Program-made: the position numbers and the translations under genes
Shown: positions 30,664-39,180 of the stretch, piece after piece
Layout: every line of letters begins with the position of its first letter
How positions within the stretch are numbered: the first letter of the stretch is position 1
Notes under the pieces: model-generated
Seen by the model: only the letters and a program-made list of their open reading frames with translations
Database searches by the model: none
What the model was told of the DNA's origin: nothing
DNA from: DATFXM01 sp035315885
GTDB taxonomy: Bacteria; Acidobacteriota; Blastocatellia; UBA7656
Direction: 5' to 3'
Length of the DNA stretch: 64,000 nt
Assembly (NCBI GenBank): GCA_035315885.1
Contig: DATFXM010000101.1
Coordinates: 1 to 64,000, forward strand

Positions 30664-31333
30664 ATGCCAACCCTGAAGGGGTTGCGTCGTTCAGCCCAGG
30701 GTTGCCGTCAGCGGCTACCCTGGGTCGGATTGGTTCAATTCCCTGCAACCCTGAAAGGGTTGCGTCCGAAATCTTGAATTGCGCAGTCCCTAGGCCAACC
30801 CCTTCAGGGTTGGAGAAGCTACACCGCTTTACCCAGGGTAGTCGCAGACGGCAACCCTGGGCTGGACGACGCAACCCCTTCAGGGTTGGAGAAGCTACAC
30901 CGCTTTACCCAGGGTAGCCGCAGACGGCAACCCTGGGCAGGACGACGCAACCCCTTCAGGGTTGGAGAAATTCCACCGGCTTACCCAGGGTAGCCGCAGA
31001 CGGCAACCCTGGGCTGGACGACGCAACCCCTTCAGGGTTGGAGAAACTACACCGCCTTACCCAGGGTTGCCGTCAGCGGCTACCCTGGGTCGGATTGGTC
31101 AATCCCCTGCAACCCTGAAAGGTTTGCGTCCGAAATCTTGAATTGCGCAGTCCCTCCGCAACCCCTTCAGGGTTTGGAGAAACTACACCGCCTTACCCAG
31201 GGTAGCCGCGGACGGCAACCCTGGGCTGGACGACGCAACCCCTTCAGGGTTGGAGACCCTTTTGCGGCCTTACCCAGGGTAGCCGCGGACGGCAACCCTG
31301 GGCTGGACGACGCAACCCCTTCGGGGTTGTCAA
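30664..31333. repeat. 76-bp-period palindromic repeat array
   Basis: CAACCCCTTCAGGGTTGG starts at 30796, 30872, 30948 and 31024 (exactly 76 bp apart), then at 31159, 31236 and 31313 (77 bp). Each unit holds two dyads: the CAACCCC/GGGTTG one and a longer CCCAGGGTAGCCG...CGGCAACCCTGGG. Two blocks (30664-30795 and 31068-31150) are in the opposite orientation and share GCGTCCGAAATCTTGAATTGCGCAGTCCCT. The sequence between the dyads is conserved between units, so this is not a CRISPR array. No coding potential is seen. Confidence 0.9.
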
Positions 31334-31425
31334 CTCAGCACTCAGGACTCAGGACTCAGCACTCAGGACTCAGCACTCAGGACTCAGCACTCAGGACTCA
31401 GCACTCAGCACTCAGCACTGAGACC
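31330..31425. repeat. ACTCAGCACTCAGG tandem repeat
   Basis: About thirteen ACTCAG cores alternate GCACTCAG and GGACTCAG and end at the stop of the radical SAM gene. On that gene's sense strand this reads as a CTGAGT tandem right after the TGA, the same orientation as at other gene ends. Confidence 0.85.
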
Positions 31426-32400
31426 TCACTTAGGGCGCAGCCTGTTCACCGCTTTGCCAAGATCGTCCGAGACCTTGTAGATGGACCTTAGCGGCAGCAC
31501 CCCAAACAGTCGATGACCACCGACCGCATTCATTCCCGCCGATGCAATGCACCCGCATTGACTGCAATCGGGCTTACCACCAAATTGACACGGCGTAATT
31601 CGGTTTTGCAAATCTGCTGTAATGCTGAGGGTCGTGCGAGCAAATATACACTCGTCGGGTGACTGAGGCGGGCGCCGATAACCCTCAACCACCGAGTTCG
31701 GCAACTCGAGTTTGGGGAAAAAAGGCCTTAGCTCAATCATCTTGTCGAGAGTAGCCAGCCTTTCCTCTGCAGGCAGAATCTCTTCTACCGCGTCACCAAC
31801 TTGTGGCGTAAAGAGACTGAACCAGATCTTGCGTACCGTCGACTGGTTCGACCAAAACGAAAGAAACTCAGAAAACGAATCTGGATTCGCCGCCATTTGA
31901 TGGGTAACCGTGCAGTGCACAATTATCGACTGTCCAACTATGTTCTGAAGGATCCGCGCATACGTAGCCGGCGCCCGACGCCGATCGTGCTCGGGCTGCA
32001 AACCGTCGATGGAAACCACTACGTGCAGATTGTTGATTGCCGCCCAGTGTTCGGGAATCGGACGAACCGCGCTTGTGACAAGCTGCACTTCGATTCCCAT
32101 CTGGCTCAATCGGGGTAAGAGAGTATCCAGCTCGCGAAAGCGAACAAGCGGCTCGCCCCCGACAATGGAAAGGTGGATCGGGCGATAGCGTCTTACGAGC
32201 CCCAGTACACCTTCTATCAGCGCTGAGCCTTTGTAGTCAGCCAGACTTCGCAACGGCCCTACAGCGCCGAGGTGTTCCGGCTCATAGGCATAACACCCGG
32301 GGCACCGAAGCGGACATTCGCGAGTGATCTCGATCGATAGCATCGGGGGATATCCGCCCAATATTCGACCCCAGGCCCGCAGCACGTCGCTTTTCTTCAT
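31426..32400 (-). CDS. Radical SAM protein with C-terminal Cys-rich (SPASM-like) region
   Basis: The 324-residue protein binds a catalytic [4Fe-4S] cluster through CPLRCPGC at about residues 29-36 and has the SAM-binding GGEP (HLSIVGGEPLVR). The C-terminal part has CIFARTTLSI, TPCQFGGKPDCSQCGC, which suits an auxiliary cluster. Enzymes of this type modify peptides, sterol-like lipids or cofactors; the target is unknown. It is flanked by repeats on both sides and has no operon partner. GAGGA precedes the ATG at 32400. Confidence 0.85.
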   Translation of the reverse strand: MKKSDVLRAWGRILGGYPPMLSIEITRECPLRCPGCYAYEPEHLGAVGPLRSLADYKGSALIEGVLGLVRRYRPIHLSIVGGEPLVRFRELDTLLPRLSQMGIEVQLVTSAVRPIPEHWAAINNLHVVVSIDGLQPEHDRRRAPATYARILQNIVGQSIIVHCTVTHQMAANPDSFSEFLSFWSNQSTVRKIWFSLFTPQVGDAVEEILPAEERLATLDKMIELRPFFPKLELPNSVVEGYRRPPQSPDECIFARTTLSITADLQNRITPCQFGGKPDCSQCGCIASAGMNAVGGHRLFGVLPLRSIYKVSDDLGKAVNRLRPK

Positions 32401-32667
32401 TCGCAGTTCCTCAGTTATGCAGCAGAAAGCTTCTGTACAGCCCCGGATGGATTCATCGATCTTTGACCAATAGCACTAGCGGACATCCAAATCGAGGCCA
32501 GAATGGAATCAAAGCCAAGGTAAAGCCAACGTATGACATGCGTACATCATTGGCGAACTTTCTACAGTAGCTACGTAACGTATAGTCGAAATCTTGGGAG
32601 AAATGCAATCGGGCTAACAAACAATGCTCGAGGCCGACGATTTCATGCGAGTGTGATGCCGAGGGGA
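32401..32667. other. Intergenic stretch upstream of the radical SAM gene
   Basis: No gene, RNA or clear promoter motif can be supported here. It is more AT-rich than its neighbours and probably contains the promoter of the radical SAM gene (minus strand). The only structure is the repeat that begins at 32668. Confidence 0.5.
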
Positions 32668-32783
32668 AGTTCTGAGTTCCGAGTCCTGAGTTGTGAGTCT
32701 GATGGACCTAGGAATTGGTTCTAAGAATCGGTACGAGCTCCTTACTCAGAACGCAGAACTCAGGACTCAGAACTCAGAACTAC
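32668..32783. repeat. CTGAGT/ACTCAG inverted repeat element at the 3' end of the second ADOP gene
   Basis: The left arm TTCTGAGTTCCGAGTCCTGAGTTGTGAG (32670-32697) is complementary to the right arm ACTCAGAACGCAGAACTCAGGACTCAGAACTCAGAAC (32744-32779). The right arm ends 1-3 bp from the stop codon of the ADOP gene, whose last codons are CAT GAG TAG. Confidence 0.8.
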
Positions 32784-35431
32784 TCATGTCGCAATGCGAT
32801 CATGGGGTCGACTCGGGATGCTCGACGAGAAGGAACATAACAACCAGCCAGGGAAGCTGCCACCAACGCGAATGTGATTACGCCCAGGGCGATAGGATCG
32901 TGCGTCGGAAGTAGCGGAATCTCTGCGGCCAGGAACTGCCCCACGGCATAAGCCCCGCCGAAGCCGATCGCCGCGCCAAGCATGATTAACCGCACTCCCT
33001 TGCTCAACACTAGCCACAGCACGTCTCCGCTTCGAGCCCCCAGCGCCACTCTTATTCCGAATTCCCCGGTGCGCTGCGCGATCGAATAGGACGTCACACC
33101 GTAGATGCCGATGATGGCGAGCGAAAGACCTAGCACCGCAAATGCACCCAACAGTGTGCCCAGTAAAGTGATCGATCCGAGGTTCTGCTCGACCATGCGG
33201 CGAGCAGTGCGGATTCCGAAGACGGGGATTTCCGGATCAATATCTGCAACAGCCAGTTTCAGATCGTTCGCGAGCGCTTCCGGACGCGAGCTGCGCAGTT
33301 CGATAGCCCAACTTCCACCATACGGTGTCTGTGCCGCCGGAGAGAAGGACTGAAAAGTCGTGTATGGCTTCTCAAGACTTCCGGGGAATTCGATGTCCCT
33401 TACGACTCCCACCACCTGCGTCCAGTGATGATCAGGCCCGTCGGTTCCGATCCTCTTTCCCACTGCGCTTTCGCCGGGCCAGAAAGTCCGCGCGGTGGTC
33501 TCGTTTATTACTATTACCCGGGGATGATCGACGGTGTCCGCCGAAGTGAACGTCCGGCCTTCGAGGAGCTGAGCACCAAGGGTCTCAAAATACTGCGGAG
33601 TCACCGGCTCGCGGAATATCTCGGGAAGCCGCGAGGGATCGGGCTCGGGCTGTCCTTCCACCAGAAATGGCCCGCTGCTGCCAAAACTGTAGATGGGCAG
33701 TGTCTTCGATATCGATGCGTTTTCAACACCCGGAATTGTCTTCAAACGCTCCTCGAGTTGGTTGATGAAAGCGGTTACCTGGACATCTTTTTCGTAACGC
33801 GCTCCTTGTGTCCCGATTTCGGCCATCAACACGCCATCCACTTTCCAGCCCGGATCGAAGTGCGCGAACCGCTGAAGCCCGCGCAGGAAAAGTCCAGCAC
33901 CCGCCAGTAGAACAAGTGCAAATGCTACTTCGCCAACTATCAGCCAGCTTCTCAGCCGATTGTGCGAACGCCCCGCGGTTGAGCCTCGCGAGTTTTCTCT
34001 GAGCATTCTGTTCACATCCACTCGCGACGAGACCAGGGCCGGGAATGTACCGAAAATCAAACCTGTCAAAACCGATGCAAGCAGCGCAAATCCAAACACG
34101 GTGAAATCAAGTGGTACTTTCACGCCGGGTAGGTTGGCGAACAAACGGTTACTCATGAACCACGCTGCCGATACCGCGATCAGCAAACTGAGCCCTCCGC
34201 CAATCAGAGACACGGCGAGGCTCTCAACAAGAGATTGGACTACCAGTCGGCCTCTGCGCGCTCCAAGCGCCGCGCGGATCGCGTACTCGCGGAACCGCGC
34301 GCCGGTGCGGACTAGTTGAAGGTTGGCGACGTTCCCACAAGCTATCAGCAGAACGAAGCCCGCCAGTCCGAACGTAAACCACAAGACCTTTCGCTGGACG
34401 TCGAACGACATCGAACGCTGCAGAGGCTCCAAACGCAGGCTCTCGCCCGGGGTCATCAGATTCCTGTTTGCGAAATCCTCGGCGATGACCGACATCGCAG
34501 TTTGCGCCTGGGCTATCGATACACCGGGCTTCAATCTGGCGAACGCCTGCAGCCAGTTGTTACCACGCGCACGCTCGAGACCCGGCGGGAAACGCAGCGG
34601 CATCCAAAGATCGATGCTCCCCCACAGAAGCGGGTTCTCGAAGCTATCGGGCATCACTCCGATGATCTCAGCCGGCTCACCATTCAGCCGCAAGGTTCGT
34701 CCGACTGCGTTCGGATCTCCACCAAACCTGCGCAACCAGAAGCGGTGGCTGAGCATTGCGACGCGGTTGGGTCCCTGAGTCAGATTGAATTCTTCGCTAT
34801 CAGGCAGGCGCCCAAGCACTGGTTGAACGCCGAGAGCTGGAAAGAAGTCCGATGACACGGTGAGGCCTTGCAGTCTTTCGGCAGGCTCCCCGGGGTCCGA
34901 AAGGTTCGGGCTAATCCAGCTCACCGCGGTCATATATTCGAAAACGTCGTTCTGTTCGCGGTAATCGAAGAAGTTTCCCTGCGAATGCGGCCAGCTCTGG
35001 GAGTGCGGCGAAGTGCGGAAAACGCGAACAAGCTGGTCGGATTTGGGATATGGCAGTGGCCGCAGCAAGAATGTGTTCAGCACGCTGAACATTGCAGTGT
35101 TAACCCCGATTCCCATTGCGAGAGTGGCCACGGCAATGACGCAGAATCCAGGGCTCTTTTTCATCGATCGCAGCGCATATCGAACGTCCTGCAGCAAGAT
35201 TTCCATCGTCCCGCCTCCCCGAACGTCATAAGCCACATCCCGAAGCCGGCTAAGGCTACCGAAATTGTTGATAGCGACAAGTCGGGCCTGCTCGGGTTTC
35301 ATTCCACGCTCGACTTGAGTCCGAGTCTCCATCTCGAGATGCGAGAGCATCTCTTCTTCTATGTCATTGATGACCGAATCGCGCCTCAGCAAAGCCCGAA
35401 GCCTGGCTCTGAGGATATTCAGCCATTGCAT
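32780..35431 (-). CDS. ADOP-type ABC transporter permease, second copy
   Basis: The 883-residue protein has the permease prefix (DIEEEMLSHLEMETRTQVERG, INNFGSLSRLRDVAYDVRGG), a first transmembrane helix (ATLAMGIGVNTAMFSVLN), and two MacB core plus FtsX repeats. The central bundle includes FGLAGFVLLIACGNVANLQL and LRSWLIVGEVAFALVLLAGAG, and the end is SRRASRVDPMIALRHE. It is clearly related to but diverged from the copy at 15313. AAGGAG precedes the ATG at 35431, which lies 10 bp after the padR stop. No ATPase gene is near. Cargo unknown. Confidence 0.92.
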   Translation of the reverse strand: MQWLNILRARLRALLRRDSVINDIEEEMLSHLEMETRTQVERGMKPEQARLVAINNFGSLSRLRDVAYDVRGGGTMEILLQDVRYALRSMKKSPGFCVIAVATLAMGIGVNTAMFSVLNTFLLRPLPYPKSDQLVRVFRTSPHSQSWPHSQGNFFDYREQNDVFEYMTAVSWISPNLSDPGEPAERLQGLTVSSDFFPALGVQPVLGRLPDSEEFNLTQGPNRVAMLSHRFWLRRFGGDPNAVGRTLRLNGEPAEIIGVMPDSFENPLLWGSIDLWMPLRFPPGLERARGNNWLQAFARLKPGVSIAQAQTAMSVIAEDFANRNLMTPGESLRLEPLQRSMSFDVQRKVLWFTFGLAGFVLLIACGNVANLQLVRTGARFREYAIRAALGARRGRLVVQSLVESLAVSLIGGGLSLLIAVSAAWFMSNRLFANLPGVKVPLDFTVFGFALLASVLTGLIFGTFPALVSSRVDVNRMLRENSRGSTAGRSHNRLRSWLIVGEVAFALVLLAGAGLFLRGLQRFAHFDPGWKVDGVLMAEIGTQGARYEKDVQVTAFINQLEERLKTIPGVENASISKTLPIYSFGSSGPFLVEGQPEPDPSRLPEIFREPVTPQYFETLGAQLLEGRTFTSADTVDHPRVIVINETTARTFWPGESAVGKRIGTDGPDHHWTQVVGVVRDIEFPGSLEKPYTTFQSFSPAAQTPYGGSWAIELRSSRPEALANDLKLAVADIDPEIPVFGIRTARRMVEQNLGSITLLGTLLGAFAVLGLSLAIIGIYGVTSYSIAQRTGEFGIRVALGARSGDVLWLVLSKGVRLIMLGAAIGFGGAYAVGQFLAAEIPLLPTHDPIALGVITFALVAASLAGCYVPSRRASRVDPMIALRHE

Positions 35432-35441
35432 GGCGAGCTCC

Positions 35442-35774
35442 TTAAGTGGCTTGCCTGACCCTGGCAATAGCCAGCGATAGCAGCTCCCAGCTCTCTTCCT
35501 CGATGGTGAGTTGCTTGCGGCCCGCTCTTGTCAGAGTGTAAAACTTGGCCTTGCGGCCGGTCTCGTTTGTTCCCCACTTCGAACTAACCCAGCCCCGTTG
35601 CTCGATGCGATAGACAGCCGGGTACAGCGAACCCTGTTCGACGATCAGCATATCTCCTGACATCTGGCGGATGCGCTGGATGATGCCGTAGCCGTGCAGG
35701 GGGCCGAGGCTGAGCGACTTGAGAATAAGCATGTCGAGGGTACCTTGAAGAAGGTCAGCCTTCGTTTGGGTCAC
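35442..35774 (-). CDS. PadR family transcriptional regulator, second copy
   Basis: The 110-residue protein has the PadR winged-helix core (DLLQGTLDMLILKSLSLGPLHGYGIIQRI, GSLYPAVYRIEQRGWV, AKFYTLTRAGRKQL). It is the same length as the first copy, and both genes precede an ADOP permease. The GTG start at 35774 has GGAGGAG four to five bases upstream; the longer open frame to 35867 is not supported. It is probably autoregulatory and controls the permease. Confidence 0.93.
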   Translation of the reverse strand: MTQTKADLLQGTLDMLILKSLSLGPLHGYGIIQRIRQMSGDMLIVEQGSLYPAVYRIEQRGWVSSKWGTNETGRKAKFYTLTRAGRKQLTIEEESWELLSLAIARVRQAT

Positions 35775-35869
35775 AATTCTCCTCCGAATTGACAGGACCT
35801 CGAATCGACGGAGCCTGCAAGTCAAACAATTGAATATCTGCAAACAACCAATGCCTAGACTGGTCAAGT

Positions 35870-35897
35870 ATAGTACAAAGCAGGCCTAGAACGTCAA
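35870..35897 (-). promoter_or_regulatory. Promoter of the second padR-ADOP operon
   Basis: On the minus strand TTGACG (35897-35892) and TACTAT (35875-35870) are separated by 16 bp. An AAGTATAGTAC sequence overlaps the -10 box; its AAGTATA half also occurs in the first padR promoter. This leaves a leader of about 90 nt. Confidence 0.5.
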
Positions 35898-35963
35898 ACC
35901 CTGGGGTGGTGTTGTCTTTTCAGTTGGTGCACCAATCTAGTATTGGTTCACACAATGAGCGCA

Positions 35964-35997
35964 CAGAGGCCGCAAAGCGTAACCTTTGCGGCCTCTG
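35964..35997. repeat. Perfect 14-bp hairpin (CAGAGGCCGCAAAG)
   Basis: CAGAGGCCGCAAAG (35964-35977) is followed by six bases and its exact complement (35984-35997), then CGAAGCTTTGCGTTCTCTG, a degenerate further copy. It lies in the divergent gap between padR and the thioesterase gene. The rest of 35898-36225 shows nothing else. Confidence 0.7.
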
Positions 35998-36225
35998 CGA
36001 AGCTTTGCGTTCTCTGTTGCGAAAACCGGACTTACCTAGTCGCGCGGTCAGGTGACAGCCTGCCGAGCCCAGAGATGACCTTGGCGTCAGATTCAGGTTT
36101 GGCCAAAGCAGATGGCACGGCACTGGGAACGTTCCTGCTTCTCGAGGGCTAGATGGCACCAAACTCAGACAGCGTGTAAATACCTTGGCGGCTTTGACTG
36201 TTTGCGTTAAATATTAGACCGCAAC

Positions 36226-36660
36226 ATGTACGAGGTCCGAATTCAAACCTACTGGGACGATGCCGACCCCGCAGGACGTGTCTACTTCGCAAATTTCTTC
36301 CGCTTTGTCGAGTATGCGGAAACGGAACTGTTCCGCTCGAGCGGCAAGGAAAGAATGCAGCTCTACGATGAGTGCGATATCTGGATGCCGCGGGTCGAGG
36401 CATTCGCGGAGTTCAGCCAACCGATCTTAGCCGAGGAAGCGATCTGGGTCCGCTTGCGAGTCGTGTTTCAAAGAGAGAAAACCGTGCGCATGGAATTTGA
36501 GATCCTGAGCGTTGACGATCGATCGATCCTGGCCGAAGGCTACTGCACCGCCGTGTGCATCGACCGGAAAACCGGCAGGTCTCGGCCGCTTCCTGCGGAG
36601 ATGCGCGACATCTTTGCCCGCGCGGCGGCCAACGTGGAAGTCCTCGATGAAGGCGATTGA
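36226..36660 (+). CDS. Acyl-CoA thioesterase, hot-dog fold (4-hydroxybenzoyl-CoA thioesterase/YbgC-like)
   Basis: The 144-residue protein starts with the family signature YWDDADPAGRVYFANFFRFVEYAE, in which the Asp of DPAG is the likely catalytic residue. It continues with VRLRVVFQREKTVRMEFEI and AEGYCTAVCIDRKTGRSRPLP, typical of YbgC/FcbC-type single hot-dog thioesterases. It hydrolyses an acyl-CoA, substrate unknown. It is cytosolic and stands as a single gene followed 51 bp later by a carboxylesterase. Confidence 0.9.
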   Translation: MYEVRIQTYWDDADPAGRVYFANFFRFVEYAETELFRSSGKERMQLYDECDIWMPRVEAFAEFSQPILAEEAIWVRLRVVFQREKTVRMEFEILSVDDRSILAEGYCTAVCIDRKTGRSRPLPAEMRDIFARAAANVEVLDEGD

Positions 36661-36711
36661 CGCTCGCATAACCCTTAGGCTACAAGGCTGACCCAGGGAA
36701 AAGGATCAAAT

Positions 36712-38352
36712 GTGGCTCTGATGAAATCGACAAATCGCGGCAGACTGCCGAGTCTGATCATCCTGGTTGGTACGCTGTCCATCTGCACTTTCGCCCAGAA
36801 CAGAGTCAAGGTTGCAAACGGGTCGATCGAAGGTACGACTGAGAAAAGCTCGGGCGTCCGGTCCTTCAAAGGAATTCCCTTCGCCGAGCCCCCGGTTGGT
36901 GACTTGCGATGGCGGCCGCCGCAAGCGGTCAAGAATTGGCAAGGAGTGCGCAAGGCGGATAAGTTCGGGGCGCGATGCATGCAGCGACCCATTTTCGGCG
37001 ACATGAATTTCCGTTCGAATGGCATGAGCGAAGACTGCCTCTATTTGAATGTCTGGACTCCAGCCAAGTCGGAGCGCGAAAAGCTGCCGGTGCTGGTCTA
37101 TTTTTTTGGTGGTGGGTTCGTAGCCGGTGATGGATCGGAGCTGCGCTACGATGGTGAAAGCATGGCGCGCAAGGGGATTGTAGCGCTCACAGTAAACTAC
37201 CGGCTTGGAGTCTTTGGCTTTTTTGCGCATCCCCAGCTTACAAAGGAATCTCCGCACCACGCGTCCGGTAACTACGGCTTGCTGGATCAACACGCTGCTT
37301 TGAAATGGGTTGAAGAAAACATCGCGGCGTTCGGTGGCGATCCCAAACGCGTTACGATAGCTGGTGAATCGGCCGGTTCAGTTTCTGTCAGCGCACAGAT
37401 GGCCTCGCCCATGTCAAAGGACTTGATTGCCGGCGCCATCGGTGAGAGCGGATCGATCATCGGCGCACTGTCGGCGGTGCCGTTGTCTGAAGGCGAGCAA
37501 GCAGGTTTGAAATTTGTAAGCAGCCTCGGTAAAGGCGACGGGCAGTCACTGGCTGCACTGCGAGCGATTCCAGCCGAGGAGTTACTTCAGGCCACTGCCA
37601 AGCCGGGACTTCCGTGGTTCACCGCGACGGTGGACGGCTACTTCCTTCCAAAGAAACCGGAAGACATCTACTCCGCGGGCGAGCAGGCGCACGTGCCGCT
37701 GATGGCGGGCTCGAATTCTGAGGAGATGGGCTACTTCGCGATACTGGGTCGCGACAAGCCGACTGTAGAAAACTATCGCAAGGCAGTGGAGCGGCTGTAC
37801 GGCGAGAAAGCAGGCGAGATATTGAAACTTTACCCGGCCTCAAACGAGACTGAAGTGATGGACGCCGCTCAGGACCTTGCGGGCGATCGCTTCATAAGCT
37901 ACAGCACCTGGAAATGGTTGGACCTCGCTACACGAACGGGAGGCAAGGCGACCTACTACTACCTCTATTCGCGGAAGCGTCCTCCGATGCGAGCCGAGAT
38001 GGGCGATGCTGCGCCTGGTCTGGCGGGCGGAGTCGTAAGAGGACCGCAGGCACAGGCAAACGCGTGGCCTCCGTCGCGCGGCGCCGTGCACTCAGCGGAA
38101 ATCGAATACGCGATGGGAAATTTGGATTCGAATAAGGTCTACGCGTGGACGCCTGAGGATTACAAGGTTTCGAAAGTGATGCAGGACTACTTTGCGAACT
38201 TCATTAAGACTGGAAACCCCAACGGTTCGGGACTTCCTAATTGGCCGAAGCTCGACCAGGGACAACGGTTGATAATAGACGTCAACACTCGTGCGTTGGC
38301 TGAGAATGTTCGGGCTCGGTACCAGCTACTGGAGCAGAGCGCGAAGAAATAG
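36712..38352 (+). CDS. Carboxylesterase family (type B), exported
   Basis: The 546-residue product has a short signal peptide (LPSLIILVGTLSICTFAQ) and the type-B plan: FKGIPFAEPPVGDLRWRPP, EDCLYLNVWTP, the oxyanion-hole FFGGGF, the nucleophile GESAGS at about residue 221, an acid in NSEEMGYF and a histidine in GAVHSAEIEYAMGN. It hydrolyses esters in the periplasm. I took the GTG at 36712 because AAGGA lies six bases before it; an ATG at 36721 is the alternative. The gap to the thioesterase is short, so they may share a transcript. Confidence 0.92.
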   Translation: MALMKSTNRGRLPSLIILVGTLSICTFAQNRVKVANGSIEGTTEKSSGVRSFKGIPFAEPPVGDLRWRPPQAVKNWQGVRKADKFGARCMQRPIFGDMNFRSNGMSEDCLYLNVWTPAKSEREKLPVLVYFFGGGFVAGDGSELRYDGESMARKGIVALTVNYRLGVFGFFAHPQLTKESPHHASGNYGLLDQHAALKWVEENIAAFGGDPKRVTIAGESAGSVSVSAQMASPMSKDLIAGAIGESGSIIGALSAVPLSEGEQAGLKFVSSLGKGDGQSLAALRAIPAEELLQATAKPGLPWFTATVDGYFLPKKPEDIYSAGEQAHVPLMAGSNSEEMGYFAILGRDKPTVENYRKAVERLYGEKAGEILKLYPASNETEVMDAAQDLAGDRFISYSTWKWLDLATRTGGKATYYYLYSRKRPPMRAEMGDAAPGLAGGVVRGPQAQANAWPPSRGAVHSAEIEYAMGNLDSNKVYAWTPEDYKVSKVMQDYFANFIKTGNPNGSGLPNWPKLDQGQRLIIDVNTRALAENVRARYQLLEQSAKK

Positions 38353-38367
38353 TTGAAGGTGGTGGTA

Positions 38368-38420
38368 AGCCGGAGAAGCGGAGGCAAGAGACGCGGAGGC
38401 AGAGACGCGGAGTGTCCCGG
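38368..38420. repeat. Family B repeat, left arm
   Basis: GGAGAAGCGGAGGCAAGAGACGCGGAGGCAGAGACGCGGAGTG is a left arm of the GACGCGGAG family, just after the carboxylesterase stop. A right-arm-type sequence (CCGCGTCCCCACTTCGCCC) follows the next gene at 39141. Confidence 0.7.
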
Positions 38421-38480
38421 GGTCTCCCCTCAGCTCAACTTCTTTCTTCACTCGGCAAACATTACTCTCTAACCCGTCGT

Positions 38481-38495
38481 TGTTACGTGATAACA
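38481..38495. promoter_or_regulatory. TGTTA-N5-TAACA dyad upstream of a V4R/DUF2378-like gene
   Basis: TGTTACGTGATAACA is a perfect 5-bp inverted repeat with a 5-nt centre, 60 bp before the start of the next gene. It could be an operator, but no regulator is linked and no clear -10/-35 pair is seen around it. Confidence 0.35.
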
Positions 38496-38555
38496 TCCCC
38501 CCGGCGCAGAGGGTTCCGGTCAGCGAAACAAGTTAGTGACGAACAAGGGGTAACA

Positions 38556-39119
38556 ATGGCTGAAGTAAAAGGCGTACTGCTGAACGCGGTGCTGTCGTTT
38601 CTGGGAGAACGTTTCGGAGAAGAAGCCCTGGATAAAGCAATCGCGAATCTTAGCCCAAGCGATCGCGTGCTACTACCCACCGTCATTCTCGCGTCAAACT
38701 GGTATGCCTATTCCGCGTGGGGTCCTGTGCGCCGTTTGACGGCTGCGCTCTCTCAGGGGAAGGATCCTGACCTGGGAATAGAAATGGGCAAGTTCAACGC
38801 GAGTTACGTCTTTGGCGGAGTCTACAAGAGCCTGCTGATAAAGGATCCGGCGAAACTCGTAAAGAAGTTCTCCTGGATGCACGACTTCTTCTATCGGGAC
38901 GGACTGAGTCTGGAAACAGAACTCCCCGGCGAAGGCGGTTGTTGGTTGCGCTATCGCTATGCAGATGATGCAAAACCTGCGCGCTCGACCTGCATCAGCA
39001 CGATGGGCTTCTGGATACGCACGATCGAGTTGGCAGGCGGATCAAATGTAACCGCTCAGCATACAAAATGCCGCGCCCAAGGCTACGAGTTGTGCGAGTA
39101 CAGGATCGAGTGGGAATAA
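38556..39119 (+). CDS. V4R/DUF2378-like small-molecule-binding protein
   Basis: The 187-residue protein begins MAEVKGVLLNAVLSFLGERFGEEALDKAIANL and contains LPTVILASNWYAYSAWGPVRRLTAAL, and ends CRAQGYELCEYRIEWE. That layout resembles DUF2378 (myxobacterial TIGR02265) and V4R-type domains, which bind small hydrophobic ligands. The family match is from memory and is not certain. AAGGGG sits before the ATG at 38556. There is no signal peptide, so it is probably cytosolic. Confidence 0.6.
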   Translation: MAEVKGVLLNAVLSFLGERFGEEALDKAIANLSPSDRVLLPTVILASNWYAYSAWGPVRRLTAALSQGKDPDLGIEMGKFNASYVFGGVYKSLLIKDPAKLVKKFSWMHDFFYRDGLSLETELPGEGGCWLRYRYADDAKPARSTCISTMGFWIRTIELAGGSNVTAQHTKCRAQGYELCEYRIEWE

Positions 39120-39128
39120 AAAAGGTCT

Positions 39129-39180
39129 GGGTTCTGAGTCACCGCGTCCCCACTTCGCCCTTCGCCCCTGCGCCTCGTCA
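39129..39180. repeat. Mixed CTGAGT unit plus family B right arm
   Basis: GGTTCTGAGTCACCGCGTCCCCACTTCGCCCTTCGCCCCTGCGCCTC combines one CTGAGT unit with a family B right arm, between the DUF2378-like gene and the isocitrate lyase stop. Confidence 0.6.

Noticed and set aside
30664..31333. CRISPR array
   Set aside because: Unit spacing is even, but the stretches between the dyads are conserved from unit to unit rather than unique, and no cas gene is present.
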